This document shows positions 26,957 through 36,268 of a stretch of DNA of 64,000 nt, piece after piece. The stretch covers positions 1 through 64,000 of the forward strand of contig CALLJG010000002.1 in the NCBI GenBank assembly GCA_938091335.1, written 5' to 3'. The translations under genes were made by a program, and so were the position numbers. Source of the stretch: an uncultured Thermodesulfobacterium sp. (GTDB taxonomy: Bacteria; Desulfobacterota; Thermodesulfobacteria; Thermodesulfobacteriales; Thermodesulfobacteriaceae). Below the pieces are notes generated by a model that saw nothing but the letters and a program-made list of their open reading frames with translations, had not been told where the DNA came from and made no database searches. Each line of letters opens with the position of its first letter. Position 1 is the first letter of the stretch.

Positions 26957-27938
26957 AATACGATCAACCATTCTCGGAATGGGAATTTCTGTTCCTTCTA
27001 GAATACTTACTAATTTTGATTTAGAAAAAATAATAGATACTTCAGATGAATGGATCACCGAGAGAACTGGAATAAAAGAAAGGAGAATCTTAGAAGATGG
27101 AGAAAATATAAGTAAACATGCTATAAAAGCAAGTTTTGAAGCTTTAAAAGAAGCAAATATAACCCCTGAAGAAATAAATCTTATTATATGTGCCACTCTT
27201 ACTCCAGATTATTTAATTCCCTCTTTATCAGTATTAATCCAAGATGGGATAGGTGCTCGTAATGCTGGAGCCTTTGACTTGTCTGCAACTTGTTCTGGAT
27301 TTATTTATGGTTTAGCAGTAGCAGACCAGTTTATTAAAAATAATCCAGATTGGAAAATCTTATTAGTGGGAGCTGAGGCTTTATCAAGAAAGACCAATTG
27401 GAAAGATAGAAGCATATGTGTATTATTAGGAGACGGAGCCGGAGCTGTTATAATAGGAAAAAGTTCAGAGCCTCAAAGAGGAATTTTAGATTTTGTTATA
27501 GGAGCTGATGGGTCTTATTGGGAACTCCTTACATTAAAAGGGGGAGGATCTTGTTTTGCTCCTTTTGATGAAAGATTACCTAAAGAAGAATACTATATAA
27601 AAATGCAAGGAAAAGAAGTGTTTAAAATTGCAACCAGAATGATGGAAAAAATAGCTCTTGAGCTTCTTAAAAGAAACAATTTAACAAGTAAAGATATTAA
27701 ACTTTTGGTCCCTCATCAAGCTAATTTGAGAATTATTGAATATTTGAGAGAAAGATTGGGGCTACCAAAAGAAAAAGTTTATATAAATATTCAAAAATAT
27801 GGAAATACCTCAGCTGCCAGTATCCCTTTAGCTTTATATGAAGCAAATAAAGAGGGAAATCTTGAAAAAGGAGATCTTGTATTACTTATAGCTTTTGGAG
27901 GAGGGTTCACTTTTGGGGGAACCCTCCTTCGTTGGTAA
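26943..27938 (+). CDS. fabH: Beta-ketoacyl-ACP synthase III
   Basis: FabH starts fatty-acid synthesis by condensing an acyl-CoA with malonyl-ACP. The 331-residue thiolase-fold enzyme has catalytic C117 in SATCSGFIYG, His in VPHQANLRI (about 254) and Asn in YGNTSAAS (about 284). The Shine-Dalgarno GGAGG is inside plsX. The C-terminal GGGFTFGGTLL segment is encoded by DNA forming a perfect inverted repeat (27898-27929). Confidence 0.96.
   Translation: MNSIEIRSTILGMGISVPSRILTNFDLEKIIDTSDEWITERTGIKERRILEDGENISKHAIKASFEALKEANITPEEINLIICATLTPDYLIPSLSVLIQDGIGARNAGAFDLSATCSGFIYGLAVADQFIKNNPDWKILLVGAEALSRKTNWKDRSICVLLGDGAGAVIIGKSSEPQRGILDFVIGADGSYWELLTLKGGGSCFAPFDERLPKEEYYIKMQGKEVFKIATRMMEKIALELLKRNNLTSKDIKLLVPHQANLRIIEYLRERLGLPKEKVYINIQKYGNTSAASIPLALYEANKEGNLEKGDLVLLIAFGGGFTFGGTLLRW
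27898..27929. terminator. Strong inverted repeat at the fabH/flgE convergent junction
   Basis: The 9-bp arms GGAGGGTTC (27900-27908) and GAACCCTCC (27919-27927) are perfectly complementary with a 10-nt loop; flanking pairs extend the stem to about 11 bp. It lies in the last codons of fabH, about 24 bp beyond the flgE stop on the other strand. It is by far the most GC-rich hairpin nearby. No long U-tract follows on either strand, so it may pause or protect mRNA ends rather than act as a classic intrinsic terminator. Confidence 0.4.
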
Positions 27939-27952
27939 ATAAATTAAAATTA

Positions 27953-29554
27953 CTATCTCTTAAGATTTATTAATTCTTCAAGCATAGAATCAGAAATAGT
28001 AATTATTCTGGCATCTGCTTGAAATCCTCTCTGAAAAATTATCATCTTTACAAACTGTTCTCCTAAGTCCACATTTGACTGCTCAATAGAATTGGGAGCA
28101 ATTGTTCCAAGCCCATTAGTTCCTGGCTTACCAGTAACAGGGGGGCCTGAATGGGTAGTTTCTTTGAAAAGATTACCTCCCACCTTTTGAAGTCTTTCTG
28201 GTGCATTAAAATTAGCAAGAGCAACCATCCAAAGTGGAATAACTCTTCCATTAGAATAATAACCAGTAATTCTCCCTTCATTATCTGCAGCTATGCTTTC
28301 CAATGTTCCAGGACCAAATCCATTTTGATCGTAAAATAAAGTTGCAAAGGGTGCTGAATACTGAGTAGTTCTAATAGCCTCAGGTCTCCAGGAAGTTTCA
28401 TAATAATACCCAAAATTAAGTTCTATAGGTTGTAAATTGCGAGTAGCTGATGGATCCTCATTTCCTTGAGGAGCTACATCAATACCTAAAAAGTCTGCTA
28501 CAAAAACAGGATATCCATTAGCACCAAGTGCATTGATAGTGGTACCAAAATAAGTAGCATCTGCAAAATCATCTAAACCCTGAATTTGAGGTATCCCAGT
28601 ATCATTAACTATTCTTACTAATCTATATTGATCATTAGAAGCATCCCATCCATATCTATATACATTAAATAAATTTTTGATATTCCCTTGGGTATCAAAT
28701 TGAAGCAATCCATACATTAATATTCCCTTTTTCTTGTTATCTGGTAAATTTATTCTCATATCTTCATTAGGATTACAGGTTACTAAAAATTCATATATAG
28801 GTAGAGTAGTAGTACCATTTGTTAAATTGGCTGATCTATAATAAATAGTAATTTCATGAGGTGTTCCCAATGAGTCATATGCATATAAAGAGGTTCGATA
28901 ATGATAATCAGTAGTAGCTAAAGGTGTGTCTAAAGTAGCATCCCATTTACCCCATAAAGTACTTGGAGGATCTGTATCTGTAATTAAATTATCCCCAAAA
29001 GTTACTTGAGTAGTATCTATAAGAGTAGTCCTTTCTACTTCAGCATTTAAATTAGTAATAACATCAATTAAGCTAGTTTTTACAGGAGGTGAACTCCTAT
29101 CAATCCGAATATCTGTAATAGCTCCAATAATATCACCTGTATTTTCATCTATCTTCCATCCTTGAACCTTTAATCCGGCAGCATTAACAAGATAACCTTC
29201 CTTATTAATCATAAATTGCCCATCTCTTGTATAAAAAATATTCCCAACAGTTCTAGGATCTCTTACTATAAAAAAACCATTTCCTGCAATAGCAAGATCT
29301 GTAGGATTCGCTGTAGATTCAAAAGAACCCTGAATAAAGATAGGATAAAGAGCTTGAAGAGTAGATCCTCTTCCAAGTTGTCCAGAACCAGCAGCTGTAT
29401 TAATATTTTGAGCCATTATGTCACTAAAAGAAACTCTTGATCCTTTAAAGGCTGTGGTATTAAGATTAGCTACATTATCTCCTACTACACTCATTCCATG
29501 CCCAAGGGCTCTTAATCCACTTGTGCCTGTAAAAAGAGCATCAGTTAAACCCAT
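27953..29554 (-). CDS. flgE: Flagellar hook protein FlgE
   Basis: FlgE polymerises into the flagellar hook. The 533-residue protein begins MGLTDALFTGTSGLRALGHG followed by VGDNVANLNTTAFKGSRVSF, the rod/hook N-terminal signature. It contains LAIAGNGFFIVRDP and IFYTRDGQFMINKEGYLVNAAG, and ends with the C-terminal hook motif SNVDLGEQFVKMIIFQRGFQADARIITISDSMLEELINLKR. It is preceded by GGAGGTGATG and a 34-bp gap from the second FlgE-like gene. Of the two paralogues it is closer to textbook FlgE. Confidence 0.92.
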   Translation of the reverse strand: MGLTDALFTGTSGLRALGHGMSVVGDNVANLNTTAFKGSRVSFSDIMAQNINTAAGSGQLGRGSTLQALYPIFIQGSFESTANPTDLAIAGNGFFIVRDPRTVGNIFYTRDGQFMINKEGYLVNAAGLKVQGWKIDENTGDIIGAITDIRIDRSSPPVKTSLIDVITNLNAEVERTTLIDTTQVTFGDNLITDTDPPSTLWGKWDATLDTPLATTDYHYRTSLYAYDSLGTPHEITIYYRSANLTNGTTTLPIYEFLVTCNPNEDMRINLPDNKKKGILMYGLLQFDTQGNIKNLFNVYRYGWDASNDQYRLVRIVNDTGIPQIQGLDDFADATYFGTTINALGANGYPVFVADFLGIDVAPQGNEDPSATRNLQPIELNFGYYYETSWRPEAIRTTQYSAPFATLFYDQNGFGPGTLESIAADNEGRITGYYSNGRVIPLWMVALANFNAPERLQKVGGNLFKETTHSGPPVTGKPGTNGLGTIAPNSIEQSNVDLGEQFVKMIIFQRGFQADARIITISDSMLEELINLKR

Positions 29555-29588
29555 ATTTCATCACCTCCTTTTATTTTTATCGGTTTTT

Positions 29589-30992
29589 TTATGTCTTGTT
29601 TAAAAAATCCTCTAATAATTGATCTAAAGAAGTAATTACTCTAACATTGCTTTGAAAGGTTCTTTGCAAAACAATTAAATTAATCATTTCTCTAGCAAGA
29701 TCTACATTTGATCCTTCTAAAGCGCAAGACACAAGTCTTCCTCTTTCATAAAGCCCAGGAGCAAATATAAAAGGTTTTATTCCTTCTTTAGGTTGAAATA
29801 AATTACCTCCTATTCTTATTAAAGAATCTTCATAACCTACAAAATCAGCTAAAAATATTTTAGCAACTTCTATATTTTCTCCGTTGGTATACCAAGCCCT
29901 TATTAATCCCTCTTCTGTTATTACTTCTATTCTATCAAATACCCCTTGAGGATAACCATCTTGAGTATAATAAAGTTGAACAAAAGGATTAGCTAAAAGT
30001 TTAGTTGCATAGGGAGTTCTTGTAATACTTCCGTCACTTTCAATTTTAAATCCAAGATCTAGAGTAATTTTTTGTGTATTACCTTTGATATTTAATGTAA
30101 ATTGTGGTCTCTGTAAAGCGATTAAATCAAGAGGAGGATCAGTTTGGGGATCAAAAGTATAAGGATTAGTAATTTCCCAAAACTTAGCTCCTATAATATC
30201 TCCATTTCCTCCAAAAGTAAGAATTCCATAAAGAAAAGCTCCTTGATAAATTCCTGTACCTCTTCCATCAAGAAGAGGATCATCAATGGCAATAAGAATC
30301 TCATATTCGTTTGGATTGGCTGTTCTATCCACATAAAGCTTTAAATGCCTATTTTCTCCTAAATTATCATAGATAGGTAAATCCCACACAAAATCATATT
30401 TTCCCTCACTTAAAGCAACTTCCTTAGTACCATCATAATTGCTCCATAAAGGGTCATTTACTTCTTCTGCAGATTTTCTGCTGTCAAGAATTAATTGAAG
30501 ACTAATTTCACCTGTACCTTTAGGATCCATAACTTTAGGAATAAGATAGGGTCTTAAAGAAGTTAAATCTGCTGTTGTAACAGTAGGATCAGCTCCTAAA
30601 AGATATAAACCAAGACTATTTTGTAAAGCAAAATGATTTTCATCCACTTCATTTACAAAAAATTGTCCATCCCTAGTATAAAAAAAATTGCCTTTTTGGT
30701 CAGAAATTACAAAAAATCCTTTACCTAAAATAGCTAAATCTGTAAACACATCTGTAGTAATAATACTCCCTTGATCATATAAAGTTCTAATATCTTTAAC
30801 AAAACTTCCTAAACCCTTCTGGCCTGTGAAAAGTTCTCCTGAAGCATAGGCTACTTTATCCATAAATTCACATCTACTTCCTTTAAATCCTGTAGTATTA
30901 AGATTAGTTATATTATCTGAAGTAACATGCAATCCTAAACTGGTAACACAAATTCCACTATAACAAGTATAAATACTTCCAAAAACTCCCAT
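29589..30992 (-). CDS. Second FlgE-like flagellar hook protein
   Basis: The 467-residue paralogue of the adjacent FlgE shares the N-terminal motif (ITNLNTTGFKGSRCEF), LAILGKGFFVISD, FFYTRDGQFFVNE and the C-terminal SNVDLAREMINLIVLQRTFQSNVRVITSLDQLLEDFLNK. The middle domains are clearly divergent from the neighbour, and it has extra Cys residues near the N-terminus. It could form a distinct hook segment, a distal-rod or adaptor layer, or an alternative hook. It lies directly after flgD, where flgE normally sits, so which of the two forms most of the hook is uncertain. Confidence 0.85.
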   Translation of the reverse strand: MGVFGSIYTCYSGICVTSLGLHVTSDNITNLNTTGFKGSRCEFMDKVAYASGELFTGQKGLGSFVKDIRTLYDQGSIITTDVFTDLAILGKGFFVISDQKGNFFYTRDGQFFVNEVDENHFALQNSLGLYLLGADPTVTTADLTSLRPYLIPKVMDPKGTGEISLQLILDSRKSAEEVNDPLWSNYDGTKEVALSEGKYDFVWDLPIYDNLGENRHLKLYVDRTANPNEYEILIAIDDPLLDGRGTGIYQGAFLYGILTFGGNGDIIGAKFWEITNPYTFDPQTDPPLDLIALQRPQFTLNIKGNTQKITLDLGFKIESDGSITRTPYATKLLANPFVQLYYTQDGYPQGVFDRIEVITEEGLIRAWYTNGENIEVAKIFLADFVGYEDSLIRIGGNLFQPKEGIKPFIFAPGLYERGRLVSCALEGSNVDLAREMINLIVLQRTFQSNVRVITSLDQLLEDFLNKT

Positions 30993-30995
30993 TTT

Positions 30996-31652
30996 TTAAC
31001 CTCCTATTAGTTCTTTAATTTTCTCTATAGAAATAGGATACTCTCCATTTATAATTATCTGAACATTTTTCTCCATCAATTTAGCCCCTGTTATTTTTCC
31101 TACCATATTAGGTACAATCGTCTTTGGAGTATTTTCATAAGGAATAATTATTGAAAAAGTATAATTACCATCAGGAACTTTATTTCCGTTTTTATCTGTA
31201 GCATCCCATTCTATCTTATATGTACCTGCCTTAAGTCCATTAAGTATTATTTTATCTACTATATTTCCATTATTATCTCTTATCACAATTTCTATATTAT
31301 TTGTAGGTTTTTCTAAAATAAATTCTCCTCCTAAAAATTTTCCATTTTCAACTCTCCCGATATTAGTCTCAACTTTAACATTTTTACCAATAAGGTTAGT
31401 AACATAGGCTAGCTCTAAAGATTTACTTACATTTAATAAACTCTCAAGTGTCTTATTAATTTTAAAAAGTTGATCTACTTGATTAAATAATGCTAATTGA
31501 ATAGCCATTTCGTTGTTCTCTATAGGATTTATAGGATCTTGATACCTAAGTTGGGTAATAAAGAGTTTTATAAAATCTTCCATCTCTAAAGATTTTCTAG
31601 GAATTCTGGTATTATTAATATCATAATTAACATTATTTATCTGGTAAGTCAT
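30996..31652 (-). CDS. flgD: Flagellar hook-capping protein FlgD
   Basis: FlgD caps the growing hook and is then replaced. The 218-residue protein shows the N-terminal FlgD motif DFIKLFITQLRYQDPINPIENNEMAIQLALFNQVDQL, a beta-rich centre, and a FlgD Ig-like domain (GTYKIEWDATDKNGNKVPDG). It is 3 bp from the downstream hook gene and 15 bp from fliK, in the expected fliK-flgD-flgE order. Confidence 0.93.
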   Translation of the reverse strand: MTYQINNVNYDINNTRIPRKSLEMEDFIKLFITQLRYQDPINPIENNEMAIQLALFNQVDQLFKINKTLESLLNVSKSLELAYVTNLIGKNVKVETNIGRVENGKFLGGEFILEKPTNNIEIVIRDNNGNIVDKIILNGLKAGTYKIEWDATDKNGNKVPDGNYTFSIIIPYENTPKTIVPNMVGKITGAKLMEKNVQIIINGEYPISIEKIKELIGG

Positions 31653-31667
31653 AACTTCTTTCCCTCC

Positions 31668-33179
31668 CTATACAATAAAATAGTAATTTCCATTCTTATT
31701 ATAAAAACTCTCTATTCGGTTATTTTCCTGAATAGTATCATCAAAAATATTTTCTACCTTTTCAATTGAGTATCTACTTTCATTATTTTTTCTATTTTCT
31801 TTTCCAAAATTATAAGGAGCCATTTTACTATTATAAAAATCTGTAACCAAAAACATTTGGAAATCCTTTAAAACCATTCCTGAATTTTCTAAAATCACTT
31901 TCATGTTATTTAAATTCTGTCTAATTTCTTGAAAAACCTCTGGTTTTTCTATCTTAGCAATTATTTCCACTTCTTTACTTTTTACCCTAATTTCTAATTC
32001 CAAAACTCCCATCTCAGGAGGTTCAAGTCTTATCAAAACTTTATTAACCCCTTGGGGCTGCAACTTCAAAAAAATGTTTTTAATAAATTCAACAATTTCT
32101 TCAGAAAAATTTTGAAAATTAATATTTATTTTTTCCATATTTAATTGAGATTGTATTTCAAAATTATTAATTAAACTTAAAGAAGAATTGATCAAATTTT
32201 GATTAATTATTTTTTGAAAATCATCAAATCTCTTTGAAGATTTTTCGTCTATTTGAAAGACTAACTCAAATCCTTTATTTTGCATTTCAGATTCTAAAAT
32301 TTGCAAATTAGAAAATTTATTTTCTTTTTCTATAACTCCTTGAAATAAGATTTCATCTTCAGTATAAGATATATTTGCTTTATTAAATTCATCAAAATCT
32401 TCATCACTTTTAATAACCCTTTTTAAAGATACTATATAGTGAGAATTTTTTTGAAAAACATTCTCCATTAGGTCTTTGTTATTTAATTCAGAATTATCTG
32501 CAAAGCTTTGAAACAAATTATCTTTCTTTATCAAAAATTGAGCTATATCATATTGTAAGTTTTGCATTTTATTTAAATCTTTGTCAAACTTTGAATCTAC
32601 ATTATTTATATTAAGATATGAAGAATTTTTTTCAAAATTTTTTACTTTTTTAGATTCTAAAAAAACTATGTTAGGTTTTTGATTTATAGATATTTCTGTA
32701 TTTTCTATATTTTTATTTAAGTTATAATCCTGTTCATAATTCAAATTAAAATAACAATTTTTTTCACATTCTCTACAAACCAAAATATTTTCTTTTTGAT
32801 TATTTGAAGTTAAAAATTTTAAATTTGATATTGTTTCAAAATTTTCAAAAACCTTATTCATTTTTTGAAAAATATCTATCGTATCTTGTATAGAAAGATT
32901 TTTATATAAAAATTCAAGATCTTCATCAACTTTTTTTATAATTTCCTTATCTTTAAAAAGATATTTATCAATTGGTTGTAAGTTATTTATAAAATAAGGA
33001 TGAAACTGAAAATCAAGAATCTCTTTTTTTGATGAAAAATTTAAAAAAGAGGTATTAATTAAATTAAGTAGAATTAGTAAAAACCAACTTATTTCAAAAG
33101 AGTCCTTTTTCTCTAAAGGTGAATTTTCTGAAAAATTTAGATTATTTAAATTAATAAGCAATGTTAATCCTTTAATCAA
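31668..33179 (-). CDS. fliK: Flagellar hook-length control protein FliK
   Basis: FliK measures hook length and switches export specificity. Of the 503 residues, only the C-terminal domain is conserved: VNKVLIRLEPPEMGVLELEIRVKSKEVEIIAK, then an LNNMKVILENSGMVLKDFQMFLV helix pair. The rest is a low-complexity Asn/Ser/Lys-rich ruler region, as usual for the family. The start is TTG 33179 with GGGAG about 6 bp upstream. It heads flagellar operon II, behind a sigma-54 promoter. Confidence 0.85.
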   Translation of the reverse strand: MIKGLTLLINLNNLNFSENSPLEKKDSFEISWFLLILLNLINTSFLNFSSKKEILDFQFHPYFINNLQPIDKYLFKDKEIIKKVDEDLEFLYKNLSIQDTIDIFQKMNKVFENFETISNLKFLTSNNQKENILVCRECEKNCYFNLNYEQDYNLNKNIENTEISINQKPNIVFLESKKVKNFEKNSSYLNINNVDSKFDKDLNKMQNLQYDIAQFLIKKDNLFQSFADNSELNNKDLMENVFQKNSHYIVSLKRVIKSDEDFDEFNKANISYTEDEILFQGVIEKENKFSNLQILESEMQNKGFELVFQIDEKSSKRFDDFQKIINQNLINSSLSLINNFEIQSQLNMEKININFQNFSEEIVEFIKNIFLKLQPQGVNKVLIRLEPPEMGVLELEIRVKSKEVEIIAKIEKPEVFQEIRQNLNNMKVILENSGMVLKDFQMFLVTDFYNSKMAPYNFGKENRKNNESRYSIEKVENIFDDTIQENNRIESFYNKNGNYYFIV

Positions 33180-33209
33180 ATTTAACTCCCTTTATTTTTG
33201 AATTTTTAA

Positions 33210-33225
33210 AGCAAAAAATATGCCA
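33210..33225 (-). promoter_or_regulatory. Sigma-54 (-24/-12) promoter of fliK-flgD-flgE operon
   Basis: The minus strand reads TGGCATATTTTTTGCT, against the consensus TGGCAC-N5-TTGCW. The GG and GC doublets are exactly 10 bp apart (CC at 33223-33224 and GC at 33211-33212 on the plus strand). The predicted start near 33199 leaves a leader of about 20 nt containing GGGAG before the fliK TTG codon. Activation by one of the two sigma-54 regulators in this window is the natural inference. Confidence 0.75.
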
Positions 33226-33321
33226 AAAGTAAAAGCAGATTTTAGGAAATTTTTTGAATAAACTTAAAGGAAATTTAACTGAAAATTTTTCCTATTTAAA
33301 TTTTTGGAGGGAAATCTTTTC

Positions 33322-34770
33322 TTAAGAATAATAAAATAAGGAACTAATATAAAAATACATAGTTTTATAAATTATATCTGTCCAAGGTTTAGGATAAACT
33401 CCTATAAGTAGTACTAATAATGCAGTTAAAACTACAGGAATAAGAAAAGCAAAATCATATTTAAAATAAAATTCAAGTGGTTCTTTATCCATATAAATAA
33501 CTTTTAACACTCTTAAATAAGGATAAGCTCCGATTATTGCAAAAATGATAGCTATCAATGCTACCCATACATATTTAGTTTTAATAAGACTCATAAATAC
33601 ATAAAATTTTGCAATAAATCCTGCAGTGGGAGGGATACCTGCTAAAGAAAACATGAAAACCAAGATTAGAAAACTTATAAAAGGAGCTTTTTCACAAAGA
33701 GAAGCCATACTTGGAATATGAAGAAGTTCTCTTTTATAATTGGCTAAAAGAGCAAGGATACCAAAGATACCAATAGTCATTATTAAATATATTAGCATGT
33801 AAAATATAGTAAAACTATAACCTGCATAGTCTGCACTTATGATACCTAATCCTGCATAACCTGCGTGAGCAATAGAAGAATAAGCAAGCATTCTTATAAT
33901 ATTATCTTGTTTTATAGCCATAACATTTCCAATTAAGATACTTGCTAATATAATAGGAATAAAAATTTCTCCTATTTCAATCTTAAGAGGGTTAAAGCCT
34001 ATCAAAATTATTTTCACTAAAGTTGCCATTACTGCAAATTTCACTATCCCAGCTATAAAAGAAGTAATGGGGACAGGAGCACTCTCATAAGCATCAGGAG
34101 CCCACATATGAAAAGGTACTAAAGAAAGTTTTATAGAAAAACCTATTAATAAGAATATAAATCCTATCAAGAATTCTTTAAAATAAAAATTTTGAGCCAA
34201 TTTATTAAAAATTTCTTGAAGGAGGAAAGTTCCACCAAAATAATAAATAACTCCCAAACCTATAAGAATAAAAATGGAACCAAGACTTCCAACTATAAAG
34301 TATTTTAAAGCTCCTTCTAACGAGGCCCTATAATAAGTATAATTTAAAGCTATAAGAAAATATACAGGAAAACTCATTAATTCCATAGCTAAATAAATAG
34401 TAACTAAATCCATTCCGGAAAGCATAAGGAAAGCACCTACTAACGAAAATAATAAAAAACCATAATATTCACCTGAATTTAAATTTACATAATATTGAAG
34501 ATAACTATAAGAAATAAGACTAATCAATAAGGTACCTCCTACTAAAAACAACTTAATTACGGAGGAATAAAAATCAGCTTTATAAGCATAAGTAAATTCA
34601 CCAAAAGGAACAAATAGAACTATATAAAAAGCCAATACAAGAGTAATTAAAGTAATATAAAAGGCATAATTTTTATTCTTTATAAATTTATCTATAAGAA
34701 AAATCAATGAAGAGATCAAGACAAAAATTATTTCTGTTAGAATTACTGAAAAATTTAAGGTGATTCCCAT
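33322..34770 (-). CDS. nuoN: NADH-quinone oxidoreductase subunit N
   Basis: NuoN is one of the three antiporter-like proton-pumping subunits of complex I. The polytopic protein (482 residues from ATG 34770) has the conserved helix TM5-TM7 region with GSLGSIFILIGLGVIYY and IGFSIKLSLVPFHMWAPDAYESAP (Lys and Pro of the proton channel). The frame could start at TTG 34782, but GGGGGG lies just before ATG 34770. It is last in the nuo operon, and the 141 bp after it hold the fliK promoter. Confidence 0.95.
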   Translation of the reverse strand: MGITLNFSVILTEIIFVLISSLIFLIDKFIKNKNYAFYITLITLVLAFYIVLFVPFGEFTYAYKADFYSSVIKLFLVGGTLLISLISYSYLQYYVNLNSGEYYGFLLFSLVGAFLMLSGMDLVTIYLAMELMSFPVYFLIALNYTYYRASLEGALKYFIVGSLGSIFILIGLGVIYYFGGTFLLQEIFNKLAQNFYFKEFLIGFIFLLIGFSIKLSLVPFHMWAPDAYESAPVPITSFIAGIVKFAVMATLVKIILIGFNPLKIEIGEIFIPIILASILIGNVMAIKQDNIIRMLAYSSIAHAGYAGLGIISADYAGYSFTIFYMLIYLIMTIGIFGILALLANYKRELLHIPSMASLCEKAPFISFLILVFMFSLAGIPPTAGFIAKFYVFMSLIKTKYVWVALIAIIFAIIGAYPYLRVLKVIYMDKEPLEFYFKYDFAFLIPVVLTALLVLLIGVYPKPWTDIIYKTMYFYISSLFYYS

Positions 34771-34783
34771 AGATCCCCCCAAA

Positions 34784-36250
34784 TCACTTCAAATTCATTA
34801 CTAAGGTCTTAACTGATGCAGTCATAAAGTTTAATAAAGAATTGGGATACAGTCCAATCCAAAAAACCAATATAGTAGGTAAAATAAGTGCTATTAATTC
34901 ATTAGTTTTTAAGGGAAGCATTTTAGCCACATTAGGATTAAGTTCTTGGAAAAAAACCCTTTGATAAAGCCATAACATATAGGCTGCTCCTATAATTACT
35001 CCCAAAGCTCCAAAAACTACCATAGTCTTGTTAGCTAAAAATGTTCCTAAAAGAATTAAAAACTCACCTATAAATCCATTAGTTCCTGGAAGTCCTATTG
35101 AAGACAAAGTAAATACCATGAAAAAGGCAGCATATAAAGGCATAGAAGTAGCTAAACCCCCATAATAACTAATGGATCTGCTATGAGTACGATCGTAAAC
35201 AATTCCTACACACATAAATAATGCTCCAGTGACAATTCCATGGTTTATCATTTGAAGAATTGCTCCTTTTATTGCAATAGGATTAAAAGAAAATATACCT
35301 AAAGTAACAAATCCCATATGACTTACTGAACTATATGCAATAAGTCTTTTTAGATCATCTTCTACTAAACAAACAAGTCCAGCATAAATAATAGCTATTA
35401 CAGAAAGAACTAAAATAAGCTTTGAAAAAAATAAGGAAGCTTGAGGAAACATAGGTAAAGCAAATCTTACAAATCCATATCCTCCTAATTTAATTAAAAT
35501 TCCTGCTAAAATTACTGAACCTGCGGTCGGAGCTTCAGTATGGGCATCAGGAAGCCAAGTATGAACAGGCCACATAGGAACTTTAATAGCAAAAGCGATA
35601 GCAAAACCCAGAAATAATAAAGCCTCCACTAAAAAAGGATGCTTTTGAGTCACAAGTAAAGTATAATCAAAGGTTCCAAATTTTATATAAAGATAAATTA
35701 TCCCAATTAACATAAAAACTGAGCCAAAAAAAGTATAGAGAAAGAACTTTATAGCAGAATATATTCTTCTTGGTCCTCCCCAAATTCCAATAATTAAATA
35801 CATGGGAATTAAAATAGCTTCCCAAAAAATATAAAATATAACTAAATCAAGTGCACAAAATGTACCTACCATAGCAATGTTTGTAAATAACAAAGCCAAA
35901 TAAAATTCTTTTACTAATTCTTTAATAGAATCCCAAGAAATTAAAATACAAAGAAGAGTAGTAAAAGTTGAAAGAGGAATAAAAAGAAGGCTAATTCCAT
36001 CTACACCTAAAAAATAATAAGAATTAATAAATTCTATCCAACGCTTCCTTTCAACAAATTGGAATCCACTTTTAGAAAAATCAAAATTGGCAAGTAAATA
36101 AAAAGATAAAATACAATCAATAATTATAGTAATAAGAGATACCCATTTTATAAGAGTTTCTCTCTTTTTATCAATTAAAAGTATTAATAATATTCCAATA
36201 AAAGGGAACCAAATAATCAAGGAAAGTATATTATTTAATAAAAACTCCAT
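34784..36250 (-). CDS. nuoM: NADH-quinone oxidoreductase subunit M
   Basis: NuoM is the second antiporter-like membrane subunit of complex I. In 488 residues with about 14 membrane segments, FYIFWEAILIPMYLIIGIWGG carries the conserved Glu of TM5, and AFAIKVPMWPVHTWLPDAHTEAPTAGSV carries the conserved Lys/Pro/His cluster. It lies between nuoL and nuoN. Confidence 0.97.
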   Translation of the reverse strand: MEFLLNNILSLIIWFPFIGILLILLIDKKRETLIKWVSLITIIIDCILSFYLLANFDFSKSGFQFVERKRWIEFINSYYFLGVDGISLLFIPLSTFTTLLCILISWDSIKELVKEFYLALLFTNIAMVGTFCALDLVIFYIFWEAILIPMYLIIGIWGGPRRIYSAIKFFLYTFFGSVFMLIGIIYLYIKFGTFDYTLLVTQKHPFLVEALLFLGFAIAFAIKVPMWPVHTWLPDAHTEAPTAGSVILAGILIKLGGYGFVRFALPMFPQASLFFSKLILVLSVIAIIYAGLVCLVEDDLKRLIAYSSVSHMGFVTLGIFSFNPIAIKGAILQMINHGIVTGALFMCVGIVYDRTHSRSISYYGGLATSMPLYAAFFMVFTLSSIGLPGTNGFIGEFLILLGTFLANKTMVVFGALGVIIGAAYMLWLYQRVFFQELNPNVAKMLPLKTNELIALILPTILVFWIGLYPNSLLNFMTASVKTLVMNLK

Positions 36251-36268
36251 ATGACTCCTCCATTACAA

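Noticed and set aside
33226-33321. Possible terminator hairpin after nuoN (GGAAA...TTTCC arms)
   Set aside because: The stem is short, needs a 2-nt bulge, is very AT-rich and has no U-tract after it. It cannot be told from background.
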